Source: CAIYUC01 sp963682005 | Lineage (GTDB): Bacteria > Bacteroidota > Bacteroidia > Bacteroidales > FEN-979 | Assembly: GCA_963682005.1 (NCBI GenBank) | Contig: OY820914.1 | Coordinates: 1,736,001 to 1,800,000, forward strand | Length of the DNA: 64,000 bases | Direction: 5' to 3' | Shown here: positions 52,036 to 60,564 of the stretch, piece after piece | Layout: the number at the start of each line of letters is the position of its first letter | Position numbering within the stretch: position 1 is the first letter of the stretch | Translations under genes and position numbers: made by a program | The notes under the pieces: model-generated | The model's input: only the letters and a program-made list of their open reading frames with translations | The model's database searches: none | Told to the model about the DNA's origin: nothing

Positions 52036-53451
52036 TTATTCAATACAAACCTTGCGGATGGCAATTTCAGAATCCAGCATCAGTTTCAGGAAATAGATCC
52101 CGGCAGGTTTGCCTCCAAGGTTCAGATTAGTCCTGTTGTTGAAACTCTTCGTCAGAACAGTTCTTCCGGTATAATCCCGGACTTCGACCATTGCGGTTTT
52201 CCCATGGGATCCCTCCATGATCACATTAACCATTCCGCTTGAAGGATTGGGAAAGATGCGGATCAACCGGCCTTGTTTCTGATGAATTGCGGAAGATTCC
52301 TGAATAGCGATTTTGAATGTCGTCGAGGTATTTGCACCTGCAGGATCTACGGCCTTAATGCGGATATTCAATGTATCAGTATCCGTTGGCGTTCCGGAGA
52401 AGGTGGCTGCAATCGTGTCAAAAGCCAGCCATGAAGGCAGGGGTTGTCCGTTGGTAAGTTTAGCGCTGTAGGTCAGCGTGCTGTTGCCGTCATCATCAAC
52501 AAATGTGCTGTCGGGAATGGTAAAATTGAATGAATGGCCTGCTGTATCTGCCTGATCGGGTATTTTATTTTTGATATACGGAATAAAATTGGTGTGCTTC
52601 AGGCTGTCAATCAAACCATCGACCCGGGCCCAGTAGATATATGTGTCGGAGTAATTCTGTTTTGTCCCTGTCGTGTAAAACAGGTATTTGTGGTCCGGCG
52701 TGACGAACGGGCCCCACATTCCAAGTCCCCAGTTGATCGTTGAACCGAGGCTTTTGGGATTTGTCCATCTGCCGTTATTGTCAGGATAACTGATGCACAG
52801 CCCTGTCCCCGGCCGGGCAATTATCATGAAGCTTTCATCGCGTGCGATGAAAAAATCGAGGTTATTCGCGGGGGTATTCAACGGGAGGCCCAATGATGTG
52901 GCAGTGGTATCACCCCCGGTGAATGACAGTCTGCTCCAGTCGTTGCCTCCGAGCGTCGGTCCGGACTGGGTCGAGATGTAATAATTTTTTTTATCCGAAA
53001 CCTGCAGATAATGTGCAGAGGTAAGGGATGCCAGGATTCTTGAGGGATTGCTCCAAACCAGCCCGTTTTTAACGGAAAGATAAGTTACATATGGGTTGTC
53101 CCCATTCTGGATAAAAACCGAGTCGGAGCTGACAGAGAATCCCGGGGCAAGGTATCCTGTAAATAGTATTGACGGACCGGTCCATTGATTACCGGTATAT
53201 CTGTAGCGCTTTATGACCGGAGAATTGGGAGGGTAATACCCTTTCAGGGCGGAATATTGGATTTCGGTGCCGTCACCGGAAATTGCAATTCTTTCTGCGG
53301 CAAAATAGTTGGAGTCAACCGGCAGATGAAATATTTGAGGAACACACCCGGGCGGTGTCTGCCCAAGGTATAAACTGTCAGCCGGTATTTGCGAAAATAC
53401 CATGGTCCCTGATAGCATAATCAGGATGATTGTCAATGCAGATTTTTTCAT
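52036..53451 (-). CDS. PD40-type surface protein with T9SS domain, paralogue 3
   Basis: 471 residues with signal peptide (KKSALTIILIMLSGTMVFSQ), the shared opening IPADSLYLGQTPPGCVPQIF, degenerate PD40 repeats, a cadherin-like/putative Ig domain (DQADTAGHSFNFTIPDSTFV, then GNSTLTYSAKLTNGQPLPSW) and a type A T9SS sorting domain. Domain order is identical to paralogue 1 (40,576-42,003) with lower similarity in the repeat region. Exported to the surface; function unknown. Confidence 0.8.
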   Translation of the reverse strand: MKKSALTIILIMLSGTMVFSQIPADSLYLGQTPPGCVPQIFHLPVDSNYFAAERIAISGDGTEIQYSALKGYYPPNSPVIKRYRYTGNQWTGPSILFTGYLAPGFSVSSDSVFIQNGDNPYVTYLSVKNGLVWSNPSRILASLTSAHYLQVSDKKNYYISTQSGPTLGGNDWSRLSFTGGDTTATSLGLPLNTPANNLDFFIARDESFMIIARPGTGLCISYPDNNGRWTNPKSLGSTINWGLGMWGPFVTPDHKYLFYTTGTKQNYSDTYIYWARVDGLIDSLKHTNFIPYIKNKIPDQADTAGHSFNFTIPDSTFVDDDGNSTLTYSAKLTNGQPLPSWLAFDTIAATFSGTPTDTDTLNIRIKAVDPAGANTSTTFKIAIQESSAIHQKQGRLIRIFPNPSSGMVNVIMEGSHGKTAMVEVRDYTGRTVLTKSFNNRTNLNLGGKPAGIYFLKLMLDSEIAIRKVCIE

Positions 53452-53847
53452 GTCAGATAATTTTGCTGGTTAAAAATTTGCGCAAAACAAGCACAAAGAA
53501 TTACACGCGTCGACCACTTACGTGTTAACGGACCATTTTTCCGGAATTCAGTTACTTGTTTATTTGTGAAACTCAAATTTTCCCGCTGATTTCCACAGAT
53601 GTATTAGCCTGATATTATTTTTCCTGATTGAACACAATTATGCCAATAATCTTAACCGTACCCTACCCCTGCACCCCTTCCCTGGATCCCCGCGTACGCG
53701 GGGAACTGGGGACGGGGGATGGGTATAATGGACAGAAACGAAGAGATTGAATTCATTACTTGCCCAAAGGGTAAACCCGATTTATTTTTATTCTTAAGAA
53801 GGGATGAAGCAAATCCAGGGTAGAATTTGTTAATTCACACGGGAATA
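53452..53847. other. Intergenic region with GC-rich hairpins
   Basis: Nearly 400 bp with no gene. It contains the palindrome CCCCGCGTACGCGGGG near 53,690 within CCCTTCCCTGGATC...GGGGATGGGTATAATGG, which resembles in style but not in exact sequence the dispersed GC-rich repeat. Confidence 0.45.
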
Positions 53848-54951
53848 TTATACATCAATATATCTTGACCGGTATTCCTGTGGTGTGAAATTAGTTAACA
53901 ACTTGAACTGGTTGTTAAAAGCCGACTTTGAATTAAACCCGACCTGGTACAGGATCTCAAGTACGGTAAGCTTCCTGTATTTTGAATCTGCCAGTATCTG
54001 CATACTTTCCCTGATTCGGTATTCCAGGATAAAGCTCTTAAAATTCTTCTTGAACGTTTCATTGATTATTTGCGAGAGGATCCTGGGATTTACGGAGATT
54101 TCATTGGCAAGAGATTCAAGTGTAATTTCAGGATTGAGGTATGGTTTATGGTTTTCCATAAAGGAATTCAATTTTTCCAGGTACTCCGATTTCTCAGGTT
54201 CCGAAAGTTTATTGTTTTTATATTTTGCAATGATGTAATAAACGTCTGGTTTTAACAGGAGAAAGAACATGATGGTGTTAATGAACAAAAAAGCAGTCAG
54301 TGCATAAATGCTTGCCGTATACGCACACCAGCCGGGCCTTTTCACGATCATATAAACTGCAAAAGAATTTAAATTCACGATCCAGATTATGATAAAGCCA
54401 ACCAAAACAATCTGAAGCCACCTGTTGTTGGAAGAAACCAGGATGCTTTTATAAAATCCCCTGAGGCTGATTGTTGTTGTTTTCATGCTTAACAGGGAAA
54501 GCACGATATAGATCAGGTTATGTGTAAGGATAAGTATTGTGAATTTCAGATCGATGATTGATTCCCAGATGATAAACTGATCCAGGTTCCGGTAATAGAA
54601 AAGAAGGAAAATAACCGCTCCTGCAAAGGGTAAAAAGTGAACCGACATGCGGTAATCGAAAACATCCCTTTTTTTCAAAAATGAATTCACATAAAGGTAT
54701 ATGAGCGGACCGGTCAGGAAAGAAGTTTGCCTGACAAGGAAAAGCAGTTTGTGCCACTCCATGAAAAATTTGAAATCGAAACTGCTTGTTGCAAAAGAAT
54801 AGAAGATCTGAAGGTTAAAGATGAGCAGCAGTATCGCAAATATTTTATTTTCATTGATGAATCCTCTTTTATTGACAAAGAAGAACAACGACAGGATCAT
54901 GGTAATGAAAATGCTGATGACGGTCAGAATGGTAAAAAGGTTCAATATCAT
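53848..54951 (-). CDS. Membrane-bound AraC-family transcriptional regulator
   Basis: About 367 residues from the ATG at 54,951 (frame open 8 codons upstream). The N-terminal 230 residues form about seven transmembrane helices. The C-terminal 100 residues are a double HTH of the AraC type (ITLESLANEISVNPRILSQI, then EILYQVGFNSKSAFNNQFKL and TNFTPQEYRSRY). Such proteins sense a signal in the membrane and control nearby genes. The nearest same-strand neighbour is the PD40 paralogue 3, a possible target. Confidence 0.83.
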   Translation of the reverse strand: MILNLFTILTVISIFITMILSLFFFVNKRGFINENKIFAILLLIFNLQIFYSFATSSFDFKFFMEWHKLLFLVRQTSFLTGPLIYLYVNSFLKKRDVFDYRMSVHFLPFAGAVIFLLFYYRNLDQFIIWESIIDLKFTILILTHNLIYIVLSLLSMKTTTISLRGFYKSILVSSNNRWLQIVLVGFIIIWIVNLNSFAVYMIVKRPGWCAYTASIYALTAFLFINTIMFFLLLKPDVYYIIAKYKNNKLSEPEKSEYLEKLNSFMENHKPYLNPEITLESLANEISVNPRILSQIINETFKKNFKSFILEYRIRESMQILADSKYRKLTVLEILYQVGFNSKSAFNNQFKLLTNFTPQEYRSRYIDV

Positions 54952-55149
54952 ACGATGGAAATTTAATCGTGGCAAATTTATTTTGCATCATTCATGATAA
55001 GAAATCAAATCGACAAATGGGGCAAAACGATCTGTAAGAATAGATAATGTTGTTGTAAGGTACAATATCTCAAAGACCAGGGCGTTATCTTTAAAATGAC
55101 GCCTATGAACTGATTATACTTTTTTGAACCTTCAAAAAAGCCGTCAGTT

Positions 55150-55749
55150 ATGAGAACCTTCATCCTTCCCGGAATTCTTCCCATGCTAATTTTCATGATG
55201 CCGGCACCAGCCTGTTTCTCACAGCCTGCGCCATACCTGGCCTGTTATCCACCCGACAGTTCGAGAAACTTCCTCTGCATCGAATTCTGCGGAAGCAGGT
55301 ACAACAGGAGCCTGAAGCGGCAGGAATTTGTGATCACGGCTGTAAAGCTCCCTTACGAATTGCTGGAAAAGATGCCCCGCCCGAAGGGAGATAACCCATA
55401 TTCGTCGAGGAACCGAAAGATACTGATCAGGCAACGGGAGTTTCTGAAGCAGCACGGGGGAGAAAAGATATTGCTCAACGTTAATAAAAAGAGGTTCTCC
55501 GCATTCTATCCCAAAGGCCTCAGGAGCGGAGCTGTCATAGAAAGCGAAGAATACCACAATTGGAACTTCCTTGAGGTTAAACCCGTGCGAACAGCGCCGG
55601 TAAAGAGGCATGACCCTGATGAAGAGCCCGTGTACCCGATCCTGAACAAACACATCTATAAGATCCTTCTCAACAACAGCAGTCTTCTTTTAGCCGGTAG
55701 CGGGAAAAGAGGTTGCATCAAAAGTCAGTTTGTTGTCTTTCACCGCTAA
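55150..55749 (+). CDS. Secreted hypothetical protein
   Basis: 199 residues with signal peptide (FILPGILPMLIFMMPAPACFS). Mature part rich in Arg, Lys and aromatic residues (SSRNFLCIEFCGSRYNRSLK, EYHNWNFLEVKPV). No family recognised. The open frame runs into a CACCGCTAAGACGCTAAGACGC repeat-like tail just at its stop, so the native C-terminus may have been altered. An IS1182-like terminal sequence follows 95 bp downstream. Confidence 0.5.
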   Translation: MRTFILPGILPMLIFMMPAPACFSQPAPYLACYPPDSSRNFLCIEFCGSRYNRSLKRQEFVITAVKLPYELLEKMPRPKGDNPYSSRNRKILIRQREFLKQHGGEKILLNVNKKRFSAFYPKGLRSGAVIESEEYHNWNFLEVKPVRTAPVKRHDPDEEPVYPILNKHIYKILLNNSSLLLAGSGKRGCIKSQFVVFHR

Positions 55750-55842
55750 GACGCTAAGACGCAAACTATTAAAAATTAAGGATAGATTTTTTTTACGTCC
55801 ATGCATGCCGGCGGGCAGGGACGCAACTTAGCGATTATTTTT

Positions 55843-55860
55843 CCCTTTTGAGACAGCCTC
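55843..55860. repeat. Solitary IS1182-type terminal sequence
   Basis: CCCTTTTGAGACAGCCTC is the complement of the IS1182 left terminus (GAGGCTGTCTCAAAAG) with the GGG of the right terminus. No transposase or second end is nearby, so it is likely a relic of an excised or deleted element. Confidence 0.55.
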
Positions 55861-55905
55861 GGTTAGAATAATATTCTCCCATATAGTACCATACACCTCT
55901 GATTT

Positions 55906-56808
55906 TTATTTCCCGAACAGGCTGCAGTGGACCAGGTGACTTTCAAATTCCAGCCCGATTCCGAAAAAGCCGGTCTCATCCCTTGTGAAAAGGGATCCAG
56001 CCGCTGAATAGTCCCGGTCTTGCGTTTTCTCTGTACGGTCAAAATGGTCAAGCAGTTCGGTCACCTTATAAAACGCTTCATGGAAATCCATCGCTTTTTC
56101 GCCATGGCCGGCGGTCGCCTGGAGGAATGCCGAATCTCTCAATTTTGGGAAGTAATGCCGGTAAACTTCTTCATTGCCGAAAATATCAATGCATGCTGTT
56201 TTCCCGTTGATCAGCACGGCAAGTGCGTTGCAGCCTTTTTCCGGTTCACAGTCGGGAAAAACGGGACGTTGTCTTCCCTGCTTAAAGGAAACCAGGTCTG
56301 AATAATTTTCGGTATCCGATTCAAACCTAACCTCCTTCATTTTGTTGGAAATATGGGACCAGACAGTCTGCTGCGTTCCCGGACCTTTCTCCGGATGATT
56401 GTTTTTCCTTGAAGCTGATTCTGCCTTAGTTTTCCTAAGGTCATGATCGGCAACCTCGGATGGCGAGCTGAAGGTTGCGGTAGTATAGTGCCACCGCCGC
56501 TTTTCGATGCAGGAAACATCTATCATTGTTTTCGAGAAAGGATGGAAAAGCACGGATCTGTTCAGTACCCTGTTCTGTTTCGCCCCGGCGAGAACATCGG
56601 CATCGGTCAGAAGAAGAAAAGAGTCTGTGTTATTGACAGCAATGAGCTTCCCGACAATGCCGTTTCCGCCTGCTTCAGAAATGATAAGGCCTCCGCTGGT
56701 TATTTCAGGCCCTCCCGGCCTGAAAGCAAATTCAGATCCATGCGATACCTCAAGCTGGACCAAGGTGCAGTTCCCATACGATGTCAAAGTTTTTGCAATT
56801 GTTTTCAT
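55906..56808 (-). CDS. ARPP-1 domain protein
   Basis: 300 residues. The central signature LLLTDADVLAGAKQNRVLNR, then SVLFHPFSKTMIDVSCIEKR and RWHYTTATFSSPSEVA, matches the ARPP-1 family (associated with ADP-ribosylglycohydrolase and rhodanese-phosphatase genes). No catalytic residues are established for the family. Soluble, cytoplasmic. Divergent from a WYL-type HTH gene 132 bp away, likely its regulator. The family has been linked by genomic context to conflict or stress responses, but the role is not proven. Confidence 0.72.
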   Translation of the reverse strand: MKTIAKTLTSYGNCTLVQLEVSHGSEFAFRPGGPEITSGGLIISEAGGNGIVGKLIAVNNTDSFLLLTDADVLAGAKQNRVLNRSVLFHPFSKTMIDVSCIEKRRWHYTTATFSSPSEVADHDLRKTKAESASRKNNHPEKGPGTQQTVWSHISNKMKEVRFESDTENYSDLVSFKQGRQRPVFPDCEPEKGCNALAVLINGKTACIDIFGNEEVYRHYFPKLRDSAFLQATAGHGEKAMDFHEAFYKVTELLDHFDRTEKTQDRDYSAAGSLFTRDETGFFGIGLEFESHLVHCSLFGK

Positions 56809-56940
56809 AGCGTTGATTTTAAAATTCGTTCATGGTACAGAATGGCGTTTTTCGTATTTTTGAATTCAGGAACCAAGCCATTCCGTGCAAAAGAACAACA
56901 ACCCATTGCAGCCTATCTGCAATGAGAAATATTTTTAATC

Positions 56941-57600
56941 ATGCCTGCCAATTTAAATGCGCTGATACGCTATAAAACCATCAACAGCTGCCTTTACGGA
57001 GGGAAGCACAGATGGTCGATCGGGGCACTTATTGATGCATGTTCCGAAGCGCTGGGCGATGCCCGCGGTGTTTATTCCGTATCCGAGAGGACCATCAGGG
57101 ATGACATCCGGGTCATGAGAAGCGATATCCTTGGATTCAATGCGCCGATTGTCCAGGAAAGAGGGCTGTATTATTATTCAAACCCGCAATATTCAATTCT
57201 CGGTCTGAAAATTACCGATCCTGTGCTTGCTGAAAAGATATATGCATTCCTGGCAGGGCTGAGAAATGAGATCGTGCACCCGGAGCTCGAATCCATCCTT
57301 GAACATCTTTGCAGGCTGACCGATAAAGATTATGAGAAGCCGGTTTCGCCGGGAGGTTTCCATAAGGAAGAACGGCCTGAGCCGAGGTATAATCGCAGCG
57401 GGGATGATGAAGAACCTGCAATATCAGAACTGACGGCTAATATTGAACCCGGATCAGGGATCATGTTCTCAGGCAGAAAAATGAAATCACTGAATTCTTT
57501 CATTCCGGATGACAAAAAACCATCAAACGGTCGTTCAGACGCTTTATTCAGTGTGAAGCCGGCATTGTCCTGGGGTGATGTTTTCGGAAAGTTAACTTAG
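56941..57600 (+). CDS. WYL-type HTH regulator lacking the WYL domain
   Basis: 219 residues. The first 80 are the characteristic DNA-binding part of Bacteroidota WYL regulators (NALIRYKTINSCLYGGKHRW, SERTIRDDIRVMRSDILGFN, APIVQERGLYYYSNPQYSIL). WYL proteins of this type usually continue for about 330 residues to the ligand-binding WYL domain. Here a helix (DPVLAEKIYAFLAGL) and a low-complexity polar tail follow instead, without a WYL motif. It is probably a natural truncated form or a fusion. Divergent orientation suggests control of the ARPP-1 gene. Confidence 0.65.
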   Translation: MPANLNALIRYKTINSCLYGGKHRWSIGALIDACSEALGDARGVYSVSERTIRDDIRVMRSDILGFNAPIVQERGLYYYSNPQYSILGLKITDPVLAEKIYAFLAGLRNEIVHPELESILEHLCRLTDKDYEKPVSPGGFHKEERPEPRYNRSGDDEEPAISELTANIEPGSGIMFSGRKMKSLNSFIPDDKKPSNGRSDALFSVKPALSWGDVFGKLT

Positions 57601-57654
57601 TGACGGGTAAACAGGACTACGGGCTGCCGGCTTTTTTAAAGTCCGAATACAGAA

Positions 57655-58356
57655 TTATAGTCCCTGCGAAGGACAATTAAGCAGGGTGGAATGGCTGATG
57701 TAGAAATTGTCATGGTTGTAGATGAACAGGCATGTGCCTTCCTTGATGGTTTCAACGACCGGCCTGATCAGCTCGGGAGGGAGAGAGGGGCAGCCGAAGC
57801 TCCGGCCGAGCCGTCCTGTTTTCCTGATAAAGTTCTCCGTGGCATAAGTTGCCCCGTGAATGATAATCTCGCGTTTCTGCGCATTGTCATTGAATCCTTT
57901 CTCAACGCCATCCAGGATCAGCGCCAACCCGACACCGGAACCTGCAATTTCTTCTTTTGTGACATAGAATCCAAGGCTGCTCTGGTATGATCCCGACACA
58001 TTTGAGAAGCGCGTCGCATACTCATCACCGGTATTCCTGCCATGAGCAACATAAGTATTGAATAAAAGCATCTTGTGAACCAGGTCGATCACATAGAGCC
58101 GTTTGTTTTTACTTGACTGGGAGAAATCGACGATGGTGAGGATGCCGGGATTCCTGAGCTTCCCATCGGTTTCAAGCTTTTTCAGTCCTTTAATCCCAAG
58201 CTGAAATACTTCACCCGACAGGCCTTTCTCGGCCAGTTTTAAGAGGGTGTAAATATCGCATTGCATGTTCATGGAGGGGGCCGGATTGCCTGAACCCGAC
58301 TTGTTCAGGACCGGAATCAGGAGAAGGAGGAGGAAATACAAAAAATGTCTAACCAT
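57655..58356 (-). CDS. Murein L,D-transpeptidase-like protein (YkuD-related)
   Basis: 233 residues: N-terminal hydrophobic signal (HFLYFLLLLLIPVLNKSG), then the catalytic domain with REIIIHGATYATE (His) and RLGRSFGCPSLPPE (catalytic Cys in SxGCP). Related to the DUF4466-free murein transpeptidase catalytic family that cross-links or modifies peptidoglycan in the periplasm. Adjacent to a second L,D-transpeptidase in the same direction, 107 bp downstream of it. Confidence 0.8.
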   Translation of the reverse strand: MVRHFLYFLLLLLIPVLNKSGSGNPAPSMNMQCDIYTLLKLAEKGLSGEVFQLGIKGLKKLETDGKLRNPGILTIVDFSQSSKNKRLYVIDLVHKMLLFNTYVAHGRNTGDEYATRFSNVSGSYQSSLGFYVTKEEIAGSGVGLALILDGVEKGFNDNAQKREIIIHGATYATENFIRKTGRLGRSFGCPSLPPELIRPVVETIKEGTCLFIYNHDNFYISHSTLLNCPSQGL

Positions 58357-58463
58357 TCGGTAAAGATAGATAAAAATACTGTAGTAAACAGATTTTCAAT
58401 CATTATGGTTTGACAAAAGCGCCCGTCCCCTTCGCTGTCAGCAGGTTTCGCGTCTTTACTTGA

Positions 58464-60065
58464 TTATTTTTCATCGATCAGCAACCGGGCAAGCCTTTCA
58501 TCCCTGTTATAAATATCGGGATAGAAGTTGATCTCACCGGTCCTGTCAACCCAGGCGGTCTGATACCCGATATACACCGGGATCTTATGCTTGAGGCTGT
58601 ATGTGCTCTCTACTCCTGCATGCATGGCCGCGTCGATTTTTGCAGGGGTCCAGGCAGGATCATCCTTCAGGATGTCGATCGCCAGTTCCCTGGGTTTCGC
58701 CACACGTATGCAGCCATGGCTGAACGCCCTTTTTTCCCGTCCAAACAGGCTTTTGGCAGGGGTATCGTGCATGTATATGTCATCCACGTTCGGAAAGATG
58801 AACTTGATCAGCCCCAATGAATTGTTTTTCCCCGGTTTCTGGCGCAACACACCCTTGTACCACTCAAGATTGTGGTCCTCGAGGTAATTTTTATTTTTTG
58901 CAATCCCGGGCTTTATTTCTTTTTCGATAATGCTTTGGGGTACATTCCAATAAGGGCTAAAGACGATAGAACTCATCATGCCGCTGAAAATAACCGTTTT
59001 CGTCAGGCTGTCACCGACAATAACAGCGGATTCGAGCTCGCTTTTACCATCACGCACAAGGGTCAGCCTGAACGAAGGAATATTGACCACGATGTAGACT
59101 TTAGCCCTGGCAAATTCTGGGGAGATCCAGCGGTAACGCTCCATGTTCACGATGATCGTTTTTATACGGTCGCTTACGGGTACATTCATTGCACGGATGT
59201 GTTCCGGCAGAATAATTGCTTTTATATTGATCCCGTTGTGCAGCTTGAACTGTTTTACAGCTGCGACCAGTTCCGGATCGTACCGGTTGCTTTTGTTGTT
59301 CTGCTTCAGTTCCCCGGTAATGAAGAGCCGGTCGCGGATCTGCAGCACCGTTCCGGAGGAATCTCCCGGTTTAATGGATTTTACTCCCGGTTCAGGTTCT
59401 ATGGTTTTCCATCCACCCTGTTTCTGAATCAAGGTGTATTTCTTCAGGTAATCTCGCAGCTTGTAATATTGACCGGATAAAACACTGTCGTTGCCGTTGA
59501 GTGACTGAGGATCGGACATGATGGAATCCAGCAGCCTGGCATAAGAGACCGTTTTACGTGGCAGCAACCACCCGATGGCCGTTGTGGTTGAGTCGCTGAG
59601 GCCTTGATACACTTTTTCCGTATAGTAAAGGTAGAGGTTGGTCAGCATTAATTCCGTTTCTGTGATGGAAAGCCTGTTCCCTCTATCCGTTTCGAAAATC
59701 CCGTCGATCTTTTCCTGGTAAGGGAACCTGGAAAACACACCTTCCCCGGCAAGTTCCTTTTCCTTTGCATAGAGGGTATATCCGAATTCCAACACACCCT
59801 TTTCATCAAACCAGATCCGGGTGAATTTATGCTGGCGGTAGACCTTCAAAACATCATCGCGGTATTTTTTCAGTTCTGGATATGACCTGTAAAAGTCGGT
59901 CACAAGGTTGCTGTCGAACGGCAGGTTCCCCTGGTGGTTCAAAGCGGTGCGGAATTGTTCATCCTGATGTGTTCCCCTGTGTTTGTTCTGCCCTGACCAG
60001 CAGGATGTACAGGTAATTGAAAATAACAGAATGATCACAACAGGGTAATATGAAATCTTACTCAT
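58464..60065 (-). CDS. YcbB-like L,D-transpeptidase
   Basis: About 533 residues from the ATG at 60,065; the frame is open 15 codons further. Lipoprotein-like signal (YYPVVIILLFSITCTSC). A scaffold domain with a peptidoglycan-binding-like segment (PGDSSGTVLQIRDRLFITGE, about 240-300) precedes the catalytic domain: SSIVFSPYWNVP, YMHDTPAKSLFG (His) and RAFSHGCIRVAKP (catalytic Cys in SHGCIR). Forms 3-3 cross-links in peptidoglycan. All motifs of LdtD/YcbB are present. Confidence 0.85.
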   Translation of the reverse strand: MSKISYYPVVIILLFSITCTSCWSGQNKHRGTHQDEQFRTALNHQGNLPFDSNLVTDFYRSYPELKKYRDDVLKVYRQHKFTRIWFDEKGVLEFGYTLYAKEKELAGEGVFSRFPYQEKIDGIFETDRGNRLSITETELMLTNLYLYYTEKVYQGLSDSTTTAIGWLLPRKTVSYARLLDSIMSDPQSLNGNDSVLSGQYYKLRDYLKKYTLIQKQGGWKTIEPEPGVKSIKPGDSSGTVLQIRDRLFITGELKQNNKSNRYDPELVAAVKQFKLHNGINIKAIILPEHIRAMNVPVSDRIKTIIVNMERYRWISPEFARAKVYIVVNIPSFRLTLVRDGKSELESAVIVGDSLTKTVIFSGMMSSIVFSPYWNVPQSIIEKEIKPGIAKNKNYLEDHNLEWYKGVLRQKPGKNNSLGLIKFIFPNVDDIYMHDTPAKSLFGREKRAFSHGCIRVAKPRELAIDILKDDPAWTPAKIDAAMHAGVESTYSLKHKIPVYIGYQTAWVDRTGEINFYPDIYNRDERLARLLIDEK

Positions 60066-60564
60066 AGGGTAAAGTCTGATTATGGCCCACCTTGTCTTCA
60101 ATAAGATCATTTCCGGCTTTTACTGACGTCAGGTCATCACTTTTGTGTTTTAACCAACCTGACAGAAATGGAACTATCGCTCAGGTGAGATCGGGATGAA
60201 TGGATTTTTCCAATACAAAGGTTCGTTCATTTGTCACACAAAACCTTACAAGTTTCTGCTAAAGTATTATATAATTCCCTTAAAGGATCACAGGAACCAT
60301 TAACAGATGCCGACTGCCGACTGAGGACTGAGGATGAAGGCGTCAAATTCAGCCATAATCGTTTCCTTAAAAACGGTTGTGATTTCAGGATCACAAAGAA
60401 GGAATAATGAAAAAATCTTGTATCTTTACAATAAGGTTATTATGAAACCGGAGGATATGCCAGGTTTCAGATGCAATGAAAACGGCGAAATACCTGGTTA
60501 ACATCTTTGAGACAGACATGGCGGGAAAAACAACAATAAATACCAACCTTAAAAACCGATAAAT
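60066..60564. other. Divergent intergenic region
   Basis: About 500 bp between the YcbB-like gene and the RCC1 gene. Contains the small word repeat GACTGCCGACTGAGGACTGAGGA near 60,320 and a TATCTTTA box near 60,420 that may be a weak -7 element for the plus-strand gene. No gene seen. Confidence 0.4.
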
